Made by a program: the position numbers and the translations under genes. The notes below the pieces were generated by a model that saw only the letters and a list, made by a program, of their open reading frames with translations, was not told where the DNA came from and searched no databases. From CAKRJP01 sp963597615 (GTDB taxonomy: Bacteria; Bacillota; Clostridia; Lachnospirales; Lachnospiraceae): 64,000 nt of DNA. Shown here one piece after another: positions 36,294-43,839 of this stretch. Location: NCBI GenBank assembly GCA_963597615.1, contig CAVBQS010000050.1:1-64000 (forward strand), read 5' to 3'. Position 1 is the first letter of the stretch, and each line of letters opens with the position of its first letter.

Positions 36294-37301
36294 ATGACTA
36301 TCCGAGAAGAATTGGAAGAAAGAGAGCGGGAATATTTAAGTCCCTATGCGGCTCTTAGTAAAAATTCCAAAGGCAGGGAACGGGAGGAAGCTCCTTGTGA
36401 CATAAGGCCTTGTTTTCAGCGAGACAGAGACCGAATTTTACATTGCAAGTCTTTTCGAAGATTAAAACAAAAGACCCAAGTCTTTCTAGCTCCCAGTGGA
36501 GACCATTATAGAACCAGACTTACCCATACCTTGGAAGTATCTCAGATTGCCAGAACCATAGCAAAGAGTCTGCATTTAAATGAGGATTTGGTGGAGGCTA
36601 TTGCCTTGGGCCATGACCTGGGCCATACCCCTTATGGCCATGCAGGGGAGAGGGCTTTAAACCAGTTACAGAAAAATGGCTTTCGTCACAATGAGCAGAG
36701 TATACGAGAGGTTTGTTTCTTAGAAAAAGACGGAAAGGGTTTAAATCTTAGCTGGGAAGTTTTGGACGGAATCCTAAATCATAAAACAAAATCGAAGCCC
36801 TTTACCTTAGAAGGTCAGGTGGTTCGACTGTCGGATAAGATTGCCTACCTAAATCACGATACTGATGATGCTATAAGGGCTGGAATTTTGAAAGAATCAG
36901 ATTTCCCGACGGCCTACCGCAAAGTTCTGGGGGAGGATATGAAAGAGCGATTAAACACCCTTGTCCATGACGTTATTACAAACAGTATGGATAAAGCTCA
37001 GATTGAAATGTCTCAACCTGTGGCAGAAGCTATGCAGGGCCTTCGAAGTTATATGTTTGCCCATGTATATACCCATCCCATAGCCAAGGGGGAGGAAGTG
37101 AAGGTGGAAAATATGATCACTAATCTATATCAGTATTATGTGGCCCACCCTGAACTTCTTCCGGAATTATATCTTCGGGTGACAAAGGAACGGGGAGAAC
37201 CAGTAGAACAGGCTGTTTGCGACTACATAGCAGGGATGACAGATAATTATGCAGTAATGAAATTCCAGGAATATTTCGTTCCGGAATCCTGGAAGAAATA
37301 A
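36294..37301 (+). CDS. dGTPase-like HD-domain triphosphohydrolase
   Basis: Predicted deoxynucleotide triphosphohydrolase of 335 residues. The HD metal site is complete: His78 in LTHTLEVSQIA, His107-Asp108 in GHDLGHTPYGHAGE and Asp residues in DKIAYLNHDTDDA. FRRLKQKTQVF is the conserved segment before the site. The frame is open from an ATG at 36225, but that lies in a terminator hairpin and adds an odd hydrophobic 23-residue extension; GGGAGG at 36280-36285, 8 bases before 36294, gives the usual MTIREELEE start. I recall this gene directly upstream of dnaG-rpoD in many Clostridia; here a sugar cluster lies between. Confidence 0.92.
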   Translation: MTIREELEEREREYLSPYAALSKNSKGREREEAPCDIRPCFQRDRDRILHCKSFRRLKQKTQVFLAPSGDHYRTRLTHTLEVSQIARTIAKSLHLNEDLVEAIALGHDLGHTPYGHAGERALNQLQKNGFRHNEQSIREVCFLEKDGKGLNLSWEVLDGILNHKTKSKPFTLEGQVVRLSDKIAYLNHDTDDAIRAGILKESDFPTAYRKVLGEDMKERLNTLVHDVITNSMDKAQIEMSQPVAEAMQGLRSYMFAHVYTHPIAKGEEVKVENMITNLYQYYVAHPELLPELYLRVTKERGEPVEQAVCDYIAGMTDNYAVMKFQEYFVPESWKK

Positions 37302-37371
37302 AGATTTAAAATAGATTTCTTTTGACACTTTTCACAAATTCACTTCTAAGATTTTGTGGCTATTTCCAAAA

Positions 37372-37387
37372 TTGATATCGTTACCAA
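37372..37387 (+). promoter_or_regulatory. Operator-like palindrome upstream of the lacI-type gene
   Basis: TTGATATCGTTACCAA matches the perfect operator at 38543-38558 in 14 of 16 positions. It lies nine bases upstream of the -35 of the regulator gene and suggests autoregulation. Confidence 0.65.
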
Positions 37388-37395
37388 TTTTCTCT

Positions 37396-37424
37396 TTGAC
37401 AAATAAAAAATTCAGAGTTATTCT
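37396..37424 (+). promoter_or_regulatory. Promoter of the LacI-type regulator gene
   Basis: TTGACA at 37396-37401, a 17-base spacer and TATTCT at 37419-37424. Confidence 0.6.
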
Positions 37425-37469
37425 GAACTTGCAAAGGGGATAACCCATAAGAAAGTAAGGTGATAAAAA

Positions 37470-38477
37470 TTGGCAACGATATCAGATGTTGCAAAACTAT
37501 CAGGCTTATCAGTTTCAACGGTATCCAGAGTCATTAATAATAAACCCCATGTATCAGAGGAGAAGATGCGACGGGTAAAGGAAGCTATGGACGCTTTAGG
37601 TTACAGTCCGCTGCAGGCGGCCAGGCAGATGCGAGGTTCCGGTTCAGGAAATATTGCTGTAGCAGTTCCCACCATTACCAATAGTTTTTTTGCATATTTG
37701 GTGGACTCTATTGAGAAAACCTGCAGAAATTACAATTACCGTACACTGATTACCCAGACCTACGGAAGAAAGGACAGAGAAGAAGAGGCCATGGAGCTGG
37801 TTCGAATGCACCATGCAGACGGCATTATCCTCTGTGCCATTGAAAATGACTGGGACAAGTTAAAAAGCTATGAGCAGTATGGAAAGATTGTGGCTTGCAA
37901 TGAATATAATGAAGATCAAGGTATATCTATGATCTGTGGCAGACAGTATGAAGGTTTTTATAAGGCTACAGAATACTTGATAAATTCAGGTAGAAGGAAG
38001 ATTGCCTACTGTACCGGAAGTCACGCAGTTACCATACAGGGCAAGGGCTGTAATATTGACAGTGACAGATATGCAGGATTTATGGAAGCCTTGGCCGGGT
38101 ACCAGATGGCTCCCAAAGCCGGATGGCTATTTACAAAGGTTGGATCTTTGGAGGATGGCCGCAAGATTATGAGACAGATCCTTCAGCTTACAGACAAGCC
38201 TGATGCGGTGATAGCAGGAAGCGATGAGGTGGCTGCAGGAATGGTAATGGAAGCGCTTGATAAAGGGATTCGGATTCCAGAGGACATTGCCATTATGGGG
38301 GTGGATGATCAACCGATAGCATCTATTCTTCAGGTGCCACTGACCACTATCCGTCAGCCGGTACAGACCGAAGGGGAATATGCTGCCAAGGAGATGATAC
38401 GAAAGCTGACCCAGGAGGCAGAAGATGCCAAGCGAGTGGAACTGGATCTGGAATTGATTGTGAGACATTCTGCATAG
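37470..38477 (+). CDS. LacI-family transcriptional regulator of the sugar cluster
   Basis: A 335-residue DNA-binding regulator. The N-terminal helix-turn-helix is TISDVAKLSGLSVSTVSRVI at residues 3-22, followed by hinge-helix sequence (SPLQAARQMRG) and a periplasmic-binding-like effector domain (IAVAVPTITNSFFAYLVDSI, DAVIAGSDEVAAGMVMEAL, then TTIRQP). The effector is presumably the sugar, or its phosphate, handled by the downstream PTS. The start codon is TTG with AAGGTG 7 bases upstream. Two copies of a TTGGTATCGATACCAA-type site flank the gene, which points to control of itself and of the PTS operon. Confidence 0.93.
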   Translation: MATISDVAKLSGLSVSTVSRVINNKPHVSEEKMRRVKEAMDALGYSPLQAARQMRGSGSGNIAVAVPTITNSFFAYLVDSIEKTCRNYNYRTLITQTYGRKDREEEAMELVRMHHADGIILCAIENDWDKLKSYEQYGKIVACNEYNEDQGISMICGRQYEGFYKATEYLINSGRRKIAYCTGSHAVTIQGKGCNIDSDRYAGFMEALAGYQMAPKAGWLFTKVGSLEDGRKIMRQILQLTDKPDAVIAGSDEVAAGMVMEALDKGIRIPEDIAIMGVDDQPIASILQVPLTTIRQPVQTEGEYAAKEMIRKLTQEAEDAKRVELDLELIVRHSA

Positions 38478-38501
38478 AAAGTAATACAAATTTATAAAAA
38501 A

Positions 38502-38530
38502 ATACCAGTGCAAATCAGGTGCTGGTTTTT
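38502..38530 (+). terminator. Weak terminator after the lacI-type gene
   Basis: ACCAG pairs with CTGGT across a 13-base interior and TTTTTAAAA follows. The short stem makes read-through into the PTS operon plausible. Confidence 0.5.
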
Positions 38531-38539
38531 AAAAGGACC

Positions 38540-38561
38540 AAATTGGTATCGATACCAATTT
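38540..38561 (+). promoter_or_regulatory. Perfect 22-bp palindromic operator before the PTS operon
   Basis: A perfect palindrome centred between 38550 and 38551 with core TTGGTATCGATACCAA (38543-38558) and flanks AAA/TTT. The central CG is typical of LacI-family sites. It lies 45 bases before the IIB start. Confidence 0.8.
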
Positions 38562-38605
38562 TGAGAGAAAACAAAAATAAATTATTTTCAAGGAGGAAAA
38601 ACAAG

Positions 38606-39064
38606 ATGGTAGTATTGGCAAGAATTGATCAGAGACTTATTCACGGGTTGGTAGTGAACCAGTGGGCACCGGCACTTCAGGTAAAGAGATTTATGGTAGT
38701 AGACGATGTGCTTTGCAACAATGAAGATATTAAAGCCAGCATGCGAATGGCAAAACCGGCAGGAACAGGGGTATCAGTCATCAGCACAGAAACAGCAATT
38801 ACTAATTTCAAAGCTGGAAAATATGATGGTCAGCGCGTTTTCGTATTGGTAAAAGAACCAGAAACTTTGATTAAGCTCATGGAAGGCGGAGTTGAGATAC
38901 CAAAGGTTGATCTTGGAATCATTTTCAATGAAGACGGAAGAGAAGCCCTTACAAAATTTGTTGCCTTAAATGAAAAAGAGAAGGCAGATCTTGAAATTAT
39001 TAAGAGCAAGGGCGTTCCGGTAGTTATCCAGTATGTGCCTACAGATGCAGAAGAGACATACTAA
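38606..39064 (+). CDS. Mannose-class PTS sugar transporter, subunit IIB
   Basis: Cytosolic phosphocarrier of a mannose/fructose/sorbose-class PTS, receiving phosphate from IIA and passing it to the sugar during transport. It has 152 residues; the active His lies in RIDQRLIHGLVVNQW near residue 15. The frame is open from 38519 but the upstream part would cover the operator; AAGGAGG at 38590-38596 lies 9 bases before the ATG at 38606. First gene of the IIB-IIC-IID-IIA-GH13 operon under the palindromic operator. Confidence 0.94.
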   Translation: MVVLARIDQRLIHGLVVNQWAPALQVKRFMVVDDVLCNNEDIKASMRMAKPAGTGVSVISTETAITNFKAGKYDGQRVFVLVKEPETLIKLMEGGVEIPKVDLGIIFNEDGREALTKFVALNEKEKADLEIIKSKGVPVVIQYVPTDAEETY

Positions 39065-39091
39065 GAAGTTGCTTGAGGGAGGAAATTGGTT

Positions 39092-39886
39092 ATGTCAATT
39101 ATTCAAAATATTTTAATCACTATTTTAGCGGGATATATGACCGTTGACCAAAATGGTCCGGTAGTCCTGTCCTGGTTTTCTGTAATTGTAGGTATGATTT
39201 CCGGACTGATCATGGGAGATATGAATACCGGTCTGGTTATCGGTGGAACCTTTCAGTTAATGTCCTTAGGTGTTGCAGCTCTTGGAGGAGCTTCTGCACC
39301 AAACTATGGACTGGCAACTATCATTGGAACTTTTATTGCAGTCCGTACAGGAACCGGTACAGATGCAGCCATCGCAGTTGGTTTGCCAGTTGGACTTCTT
39401 GCTATCCAGTTGGAAGTTGTTGTACGTATTATAAATAACTTTGTTGCACACAAGATGCAAAATGATAACAATGCAGGAAAATGGGGAAGAATGAATCGAG
39501 AGGCTTGGCTTGGACCTATCATCTGTTCTCTTCAGACTATGATTCCAACCCTGATTGTTGTATGTTTTGGAGCAAATGTAGTAAATTTCATTCTTGAATT
39601 TATCCCAGAATGGGTAACGAACGGACTTTCCATTGCAGCAGGAATGCTTCCGGTTGTAGGTGTTGGAATGTTGATGCGCTATATGCCAGTTAAGAAATTC
39701 CTTCCCTTCCTTTTGATTGGATTTGTTCTTTCTGCTTATCTTAGCGTTCCGGTACTGGGAATTGCAATTGTAGGATTTGCAGCAGCATTTTGGTATTTTA
39801 CAAATGAACTAAAAAAGGCAGAGGCACCGGCACTTGTAACTGTTGGAGCGGCAGCAGATGAGATGGGGGATGATTTTGATGAGTAA
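39092..39886 (+). CDS. Mannose-class PTS sugar transporter, subunit IIC
   Basis: Membrane channel component, 264 residues with several hydrophobic helices. GGTFQLMSLGVAALGGASAP and YGLATIIGTFIAVRTG are the conserved parts of the EII-Sor/ManY family. The ATG at 39092 lies 9 bases after GGGAGG; a TTG six bases earlier is in frame but too near the RBS. The 3' end overlaps the IID start by 8 bases. Confidence 0.94.
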   Translation: MSIIQNILITILAGYMTVDQNGPVVLSWFSVIVGMISGLIMGDMNTGLVIGGTFQLMSLGVAALGGASAPNYGLATIIGTFIAVRTGTGTDAAIAVGLPVGLLAIQLEVVVRIINNFVAHKMQNDNNAGKWGRMNREAWLGPIICSLQTMIPTLIVVCFGANVVNFILEFIPEWVTNGLSIAAGMLPVVGVGMLMRYMPVKKFLPFLLIGFVLSAYLSVPVLGIAIVGFAAAFWYFTNELKKAEAPALVTVGAAADEMGDDFDE

Positions 39887-40709
39887 TGAATTGAATACAA
39901 ACCAAGAGGAAAGATACCAGGTAACGAAGAAAGACTTAAGAAAAACCGCAGCAAGATATAACTTCATGGCCTGCAACATTTTCAATTATGAATCTCAGAT
40001 GGGGCCGGCTGTGTCATGGGCAATGGCTCCGGTACTTCGAAAGATCTATAAAAAAGATGAGGAGTACAAAGAGGCTTTAAATAATCATTTTAACTACTTT
40101 AACTCTACAACCATTATGTCCAGCGTGATTTTAGGAGCAACCCTTGCCATTGAGGAAAAAGATGGAATCGAAGCAAAAGAAACGGTTCAGTCTTTAAAAA
40201 CCAGTTTAATGGGACCCTTTGCAGGTGTAGGAGATACTCTAGTATGGGTTCTGTGGCCAACTATTATGGGATCAATTTCAGGATATATGGCCCAGCAGGG
40301 AAATCCCCTTGGAGCTATTATCTGGTTTATCTGTAACATCGCTTTCTGGTTTGTAAAATCCAAATTTTTTGAGATCGGTTATAAATCAGGAACAAAGATG
40401 ATCACAGAATTGGGACAGAAATTGACTGCATTTACAGAAGCAGCATCCATTATGGGACTTAGTGTAGTAGGGGCCTTAATTGCAACCTCTGTAAAGGTCC
40501 AGACGGCACTTAACTTTAAAGTAGGGGAAGTATCTTTAGCTTTGCAGACAGATATTTTAGATCAGATTATGCCTGCCCTGCTTCCGGTACTTTTAACAGC
40601 CCTGGTGTATAAGCTTCTTGGAAATAAGAAGTGGACACCTACAAAATTAATCCTTTTAATTATTTTTATTTCTTTGGTGTGTTCCTTCTTTGGAATTTTA
40701 ACTGTATAA
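39879..40709 (+). CDS. Mannose-class PTS sugar transporter, subunit IID
   Basis: Second membrane subunit of the transporter, 276 residues, ManZ-like: MACNIFNYESQMGPAVSWAM near the N-terminus, MGPFAGVGDTLVWVLWPTI in the middle, and hydrophobic C-terminal helices (PALLPVLLTALVYKLL). The ATG at 39879 overlaps the end of the IIC gene by 8 bases with GGGGGA 8 bases upstream; the frame opens earlier inside IIC, but that extension is not expected for the family. Confidence 0.94.
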   Translation: MSNELNTNQEERYQVTKKDLRKTAARYNFMACNIFNYESQMGPAVSWAMAPVLRKIYKKDEEYKEALNNHFNYFNSTTIMSSVILGATLAIEEKDGIEAKETVQSLKTSLMGPFAGVGDTLVWVLWPTIMGSISGYMAQQGNPLGAIIWFICNIAFWFVKSKFFEIGYKSGTKMITELGQKLTAFTEAASIMGLSVVGALIATSVKVQTALNFKVGEVSLALQTDILDQIMPALLPVLLTALVYKLLGNKKWTPTKLILLIIFISLVCSFFGILTV

Positions 40710-40734
40710 GAAAAGAAAGGTCTGGTACATAGAT

Positions 40735-41151
40735 ATGAAAAGAATTTTAGTTACAGCATCCCATCACAAGATGGCAGAGGGCTTAAAAGATACATTGGCT
40801 TTTATCTCAGGTGGAGACCAAGAAATCATTGCACTTTCCGCTTATCTGGATAATCAGCCGGTAGGGGAGGCAGTGGAACAATTAATGAGTGGCTTTGAGG
40901 CGGAAGACGAAATCGTGATTTTAACAGATCTTACAGCCGGCAGTGTGAATCAGCAATTCTTTAAATACAGAAACCGCCCTCACACCCATATTGTAAGTGG
41001 TATGAACCTTCCCCTGGCTTTCCAAATTGCAATGGAACCTCAGGAAGACTACATTTCCGTAGAACGCATGCGGGAGATTGTGGAAGAATCTAAAAATGAA
41101 ATTAAGTACGTAAATGATATTGTAGATGATGGAGATGAGGAAGATGAGTAA
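40735..41151 (+). CDS. Mannose-class PTS sugar transporter, subunit IIA
   Basis: Cytosolic 138-residue IIA phosphocarrier, receiving phosphate from HPr. The active histidine is expected at His10 in LVTASHHKMAEG, where most family members have SHG; the neighbouring residue here is a second His. The centre EIVILTDLTAGSVNQ and FQIAMEP fit the fold. Placing IIA last, and separate from IIB, differs from the fused IIAB arrangement of Escherichia coli ManX. Its 3' end overlaps the GH13 start by 8 bases. Confidence 0.92.
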   Translation: MKRILVTASHHKMAEGLKDTLAFISGGDQEIIALSAYLDNQPVGEAVEQLMSGFEAEDEIVILTDLTAGSVNQQFFKYRNRPHTHIVSGMNLPLAFQIAMEPQEDYISVERMREIVEESKNEIKYVNDIVDDGDEEDE

Positions 41152-42829
41152 TAAAGACACAGCATGGTGGAAAAAAAGTGTAGTATACCAGGCATACCCC
41201 AAAAGCTTTAAGGACTCTAATGGCGATGGTGTAGGGGATTTAAACGGTATTACCATGAAACTTCCTTATTTGGAAAAATTGGGAATAGATGTCATTTGGC
41301 TAAATCCAATTTTTAAGTCTCCTCAGGTGGATAATGGTTATGATATTTCTGATTATTTCCAGATTGAACCAAGCCTTGGAAGTATGGAAGATTTTGATAG
41401 GCTTCTTTCGGAAGCCCATAAAAGAGGGATTAAGATTATTTTAGACCTAGTGGTAAATCATACTTCTGACAAGCATCATTGGTTTGAAGAAGCAAAGAAA
41501 AGCAAGGACAATCCTTATCATGATTATTATATTTGGAAGGATGAAGTGCCAAATAACTGGGGGTCTAGTTTTGGAGGGTCTACCTGGGAGTATGTAGAGG
41601 AAGTGGGACAGTATTATCTCCATCTATTTGCAAAAGGACAGCCGGACTTAAACTGGGAAAATCCAAAAGTGCGGGAAGAAGTCTATGATATTCTTAGATT
41701 CTGGTTTGATAAGGGAATCGATGGCTTCCGTATGGATGTGATTACCCTGATCTCAAAAGATCCAGCATATCCTGACGGACCTATAATACAGAACAAGGCT
41801 TATGGAAGCTATTATGCAGGTTGTGCCAGTGGCCCTAGAGTTCATGAGTTTCTTAAGGAAATGAATGAAAAGGTCTTAAGCAAATACGATATTATGACGG
41901 TAGGGGAGGCTCCTCACACCAGCGCTGATGAAGCGGTTCCTTATACAGCAGCAGACAGAAAGGAACTGAATATGGTCTTTCATTTTGATCATATGCATTT
42001 GGACTACAATGAAAATGGGAAATATGCCAAGACCAGGGTGAAGCTTACAGACTTTAAAAAAGTCATGACCCAGTGGCAGGAAACCATGTATGCTTGTAAT
42101 GGATGGAATAGTCTTTACTTAAGTAACCATGATCAGGCAAGAGCAGTTACCAGATTTGGAAATGAAAGTAAAGAATACCGGGTGATTTCGGCAAAAATGC
42201 TTGGAACGGTGCTTCATATGATGCAGGGAACTCCTTACATTTATGAGGGAGAAGAGCTGGGAATGACCAATGCCTTTTTTGATAAAATCGAAGATTACCG
42301 GGATATTGAAGCCTTGGATATTTTCAAGGATTTTACCCAAAGAAAAGGATTTTCTGCCAAAGATACTTTAGAACTTCTAAGACTGAAATCCAGAGACAAT
42401 GCCAGAACACCAATGCAGTGGGATGATTCGAAAAACGCAGGATTTACAGATGGAACCCCTTGGATCAATGTAATTGAAAATTATAAAGTGATTAATGCAA
42501 AAGCCTGTATAGAGGACCTAGATTCTGTATTTTATTACTATCAAAAACTAATAAAACTGCGCCATGAAATGCCAATCATCACAGAAGGCCAGTATAAATT
42601 ACTAGACCCAGACAATGAAAAGATATATACTTACCTGAGAGAAGGGGAAGATGAGACCTTGGTGGTAGTAGCTAACTTTACAGATGAAACTATCTCCTAC
42701 GAGGTGGATGAGAAGGTGCAGGCAAGAGAGAGCCGTCTTGTAATTAGCAATTATAAAGATGCACCGGAAAAATTTACCAATCATTTAACCTTAAAACCCT
42801 ATGCAGTTTATGTGTATCATATAAAATAA
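41144..42829 (+). CDS. GH13 alpha-glucosidase, oligo-1,6-glucosidase-like
   Basis: Cytosolic 561-residue glycoside hydrolase encoded at the end of the PTS operon, expected to split the imported (probably phosphorylated) oligosaccharide. The triad is intact: nucleophile Asp198 in GFRMDVIT, acid/base Glu255 in VGEAPH, stabiliser Asp330 in LSNHDQA; region I DLVVNHTSDKHHW and QPDLNWENP also fit the oligo-1,6-glucosidase/trehalose-6-phosphate hydrolase branch. Val199 following the nucleophile is the residue associated with alpha-1,6 preference. ATG 41144 is chosen over 41126 because it overlaps the IIA stop with AGGA upstream. True substrate unknown; isomaltose-type sugars, sucrose isomers or trehalose are options. 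Confidence 0.92.
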   Translation: MSNKDTAWWKKSVVYQAYPKSFKDSNGDGVGDLNGITMKLPYLEKLGIDVIWLNPIFKSPQVDNGYDISDYFQIEPSLGSMEDFDRLLSEAHKRGIKIILDLVVNHTSDKHHWFEEAKKSKDNPYHDYYIWKDEVPNNWGSSFGGSTWEYVEEVGQYYLHLFAKGQPDLNWENPKVREEVYDILRFWFDKGIDGFRMDVITLISKDPAYPDGPIIQNKAYGSYYAGCASGPRVHEFLKEMNEKVLSKYDIMTVGEAPHTSADEAVPYTAADRKELNMVFHFDHMHLDYNENGKYAKTRVKLTDFKKVMTQWQETMYACNGWNSLYLSNHDQARAVTRFGNESKEYRVISAKMLGTVLHMMQGTPYIYEGEELGMTNAFFDKIEDYRDIEALDIFKDFTQRKGFSAKDTLELLRLKSRDNARTPMQWDDSKNAGFTDGTPWINVIENYKVINAKACIEDLDSVFYYYQKLIKLRHEMPIITEGQYKLLDPDNEKIYTYLREGEDETLVVVANFTDETISYEVDEKVQARESRLVISNYKDAPEKFTNHLTLKPYAVYVYHIK

Positions 42830-42830
42830 T

Positions 42831-42869
42831 AAAATTAAGTCATGGCCTGAAAGGTTGTGACTTAATTTT
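42831..42869 (+). terminator. Hairpin terminator after the GH13 glucosidase gene
   Basis: AAAATTAAGTCA (42831-42842) pairs perfectly with TGACTTAATTTT (42858-42869) around a 15-base loop; the T-run is part of the stem. Confidence 0.75.
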
Positions 42870-42903
42870 GCTGTCAAGAAATACTAGAAGAAGGAGCAAG
42901 TAT

Positions 42904-43752
42904 ATGGGAGAAGATAAGAAGATTCAGTTATTGGCATTGGATGTGGACGGAACATTGTTTAACTCCGATGGAAAGGTGACAAAAGCCTCCATAGAAGCTA
43001 TTCGGAAGGCCCAGGAAAAGGGCGTGGAGGTTGTATTGGCTTCTGGAAGAGATTATAATGGACTTCCTTGGAATCAGCTGAAAGAAGTTCCTATAGACTA
43101 TGTAATCACCAGCAATGGAAGCGCTGTATATCGCACCAAAGATAGGAAGTGTCTAAGGGAAGAATGTCTTGATAAGGAGAAGATGATTCCACTATTTGAA
43201 TTTATCTTAAGCCGGCAGGTTTATTTAAGTGTGTTTATCGATGGGGTGAATTATACTCCGACCCAGTGTTTCCCTTATGTGGAGCATATGCCTCTTCCGG
43301 AGTATGTAAAAAGCCTCCTTAGCAGCAAAGAAAACCGGATAGAGGATCTGATTGGCTATCTCAAGGATCATGATGCAAAGATTCAGAAGGCTACCTTAAA
43401 TTTCCAGTACCGGGATGGAGAATATTTTAACCGGGAGGAAGTCAAGAAAAGATTGGAAGCTTGCCCGGACATTAACCTGGTAGATGGTGGATTTTCAAAT
43501 CTTGAATTTACGAAAACAGGGGTGTCTAAAGCAACCGGTCTTGGGATGCTTGCAGAGTATTTAGATGTGCCTATGGAAACCGTGCTGGCAGTTGGGGATA
43601 GTGAGAATGATGTGGAGATGCTTCAGGTAGCAGGCCTTGGGGTGGCTATGGAAAATGCCCTTGATTCTGTAAAGGAAGTGGCAGATGATATTACTCTCAC
43701 CAATGATCAGGAAGGTGTGGCAGCAGTTATTGAAAAATATATCCTTATTTAA
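42904..43752 (+). CDS. Cof-type HAD-IIB family phosphatase
   Basis: A 282-residue haloacid-dehalogenase-fold phosphatase. Motif I LLALDVDGTLF holds the nucleophile Asp, motif II is LASGRD, and motif IV is VLAVGDSENDVEML near the C-terminus; the C2B cap lies between. It might dephosphorylate the sugar phosphate released by the upstream glucosidase, but Cof proteins are broad in specificity. The frame opens at a TTG at 42868 within the terminator hairpin; AAGGAG at 42891-42896 and the ATG at 42904 are preferred. Confidence 0.92.
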   Translation: MGEDKKIQLLALDVDGTLFNSDGKVTKASIEAIRKAQEKGVEVVLASGRDYNGLPWNQLKEVPIDYVITSNGSAVYRTKDRKCLREECLDKEKMIPLFEFILSRQVYLSVFIDGVNYTPTQCFPYVEHMPLPEYVKSLLSSKENRIEDLIGYLKDHDAKIQKATLNFQYRDGEYFNREEVKKRLEACPDINLVDGGFSNLEFTKTGVSKATGLGMLAEYLDVPMETVLAVGDSENDVEMLQVAGLGVAMENALDSVKEVADDITLTNDQEGVAAVIEKYILI

Positions 43753-43839
43753 TTGCATGAAAAGTTAAAACAAATCGAAAAAAATAAAAGGAAATAAAAG
43801 ATTTTCGTGGAATATATATAGTGAGGAGCTTTGCAAACT

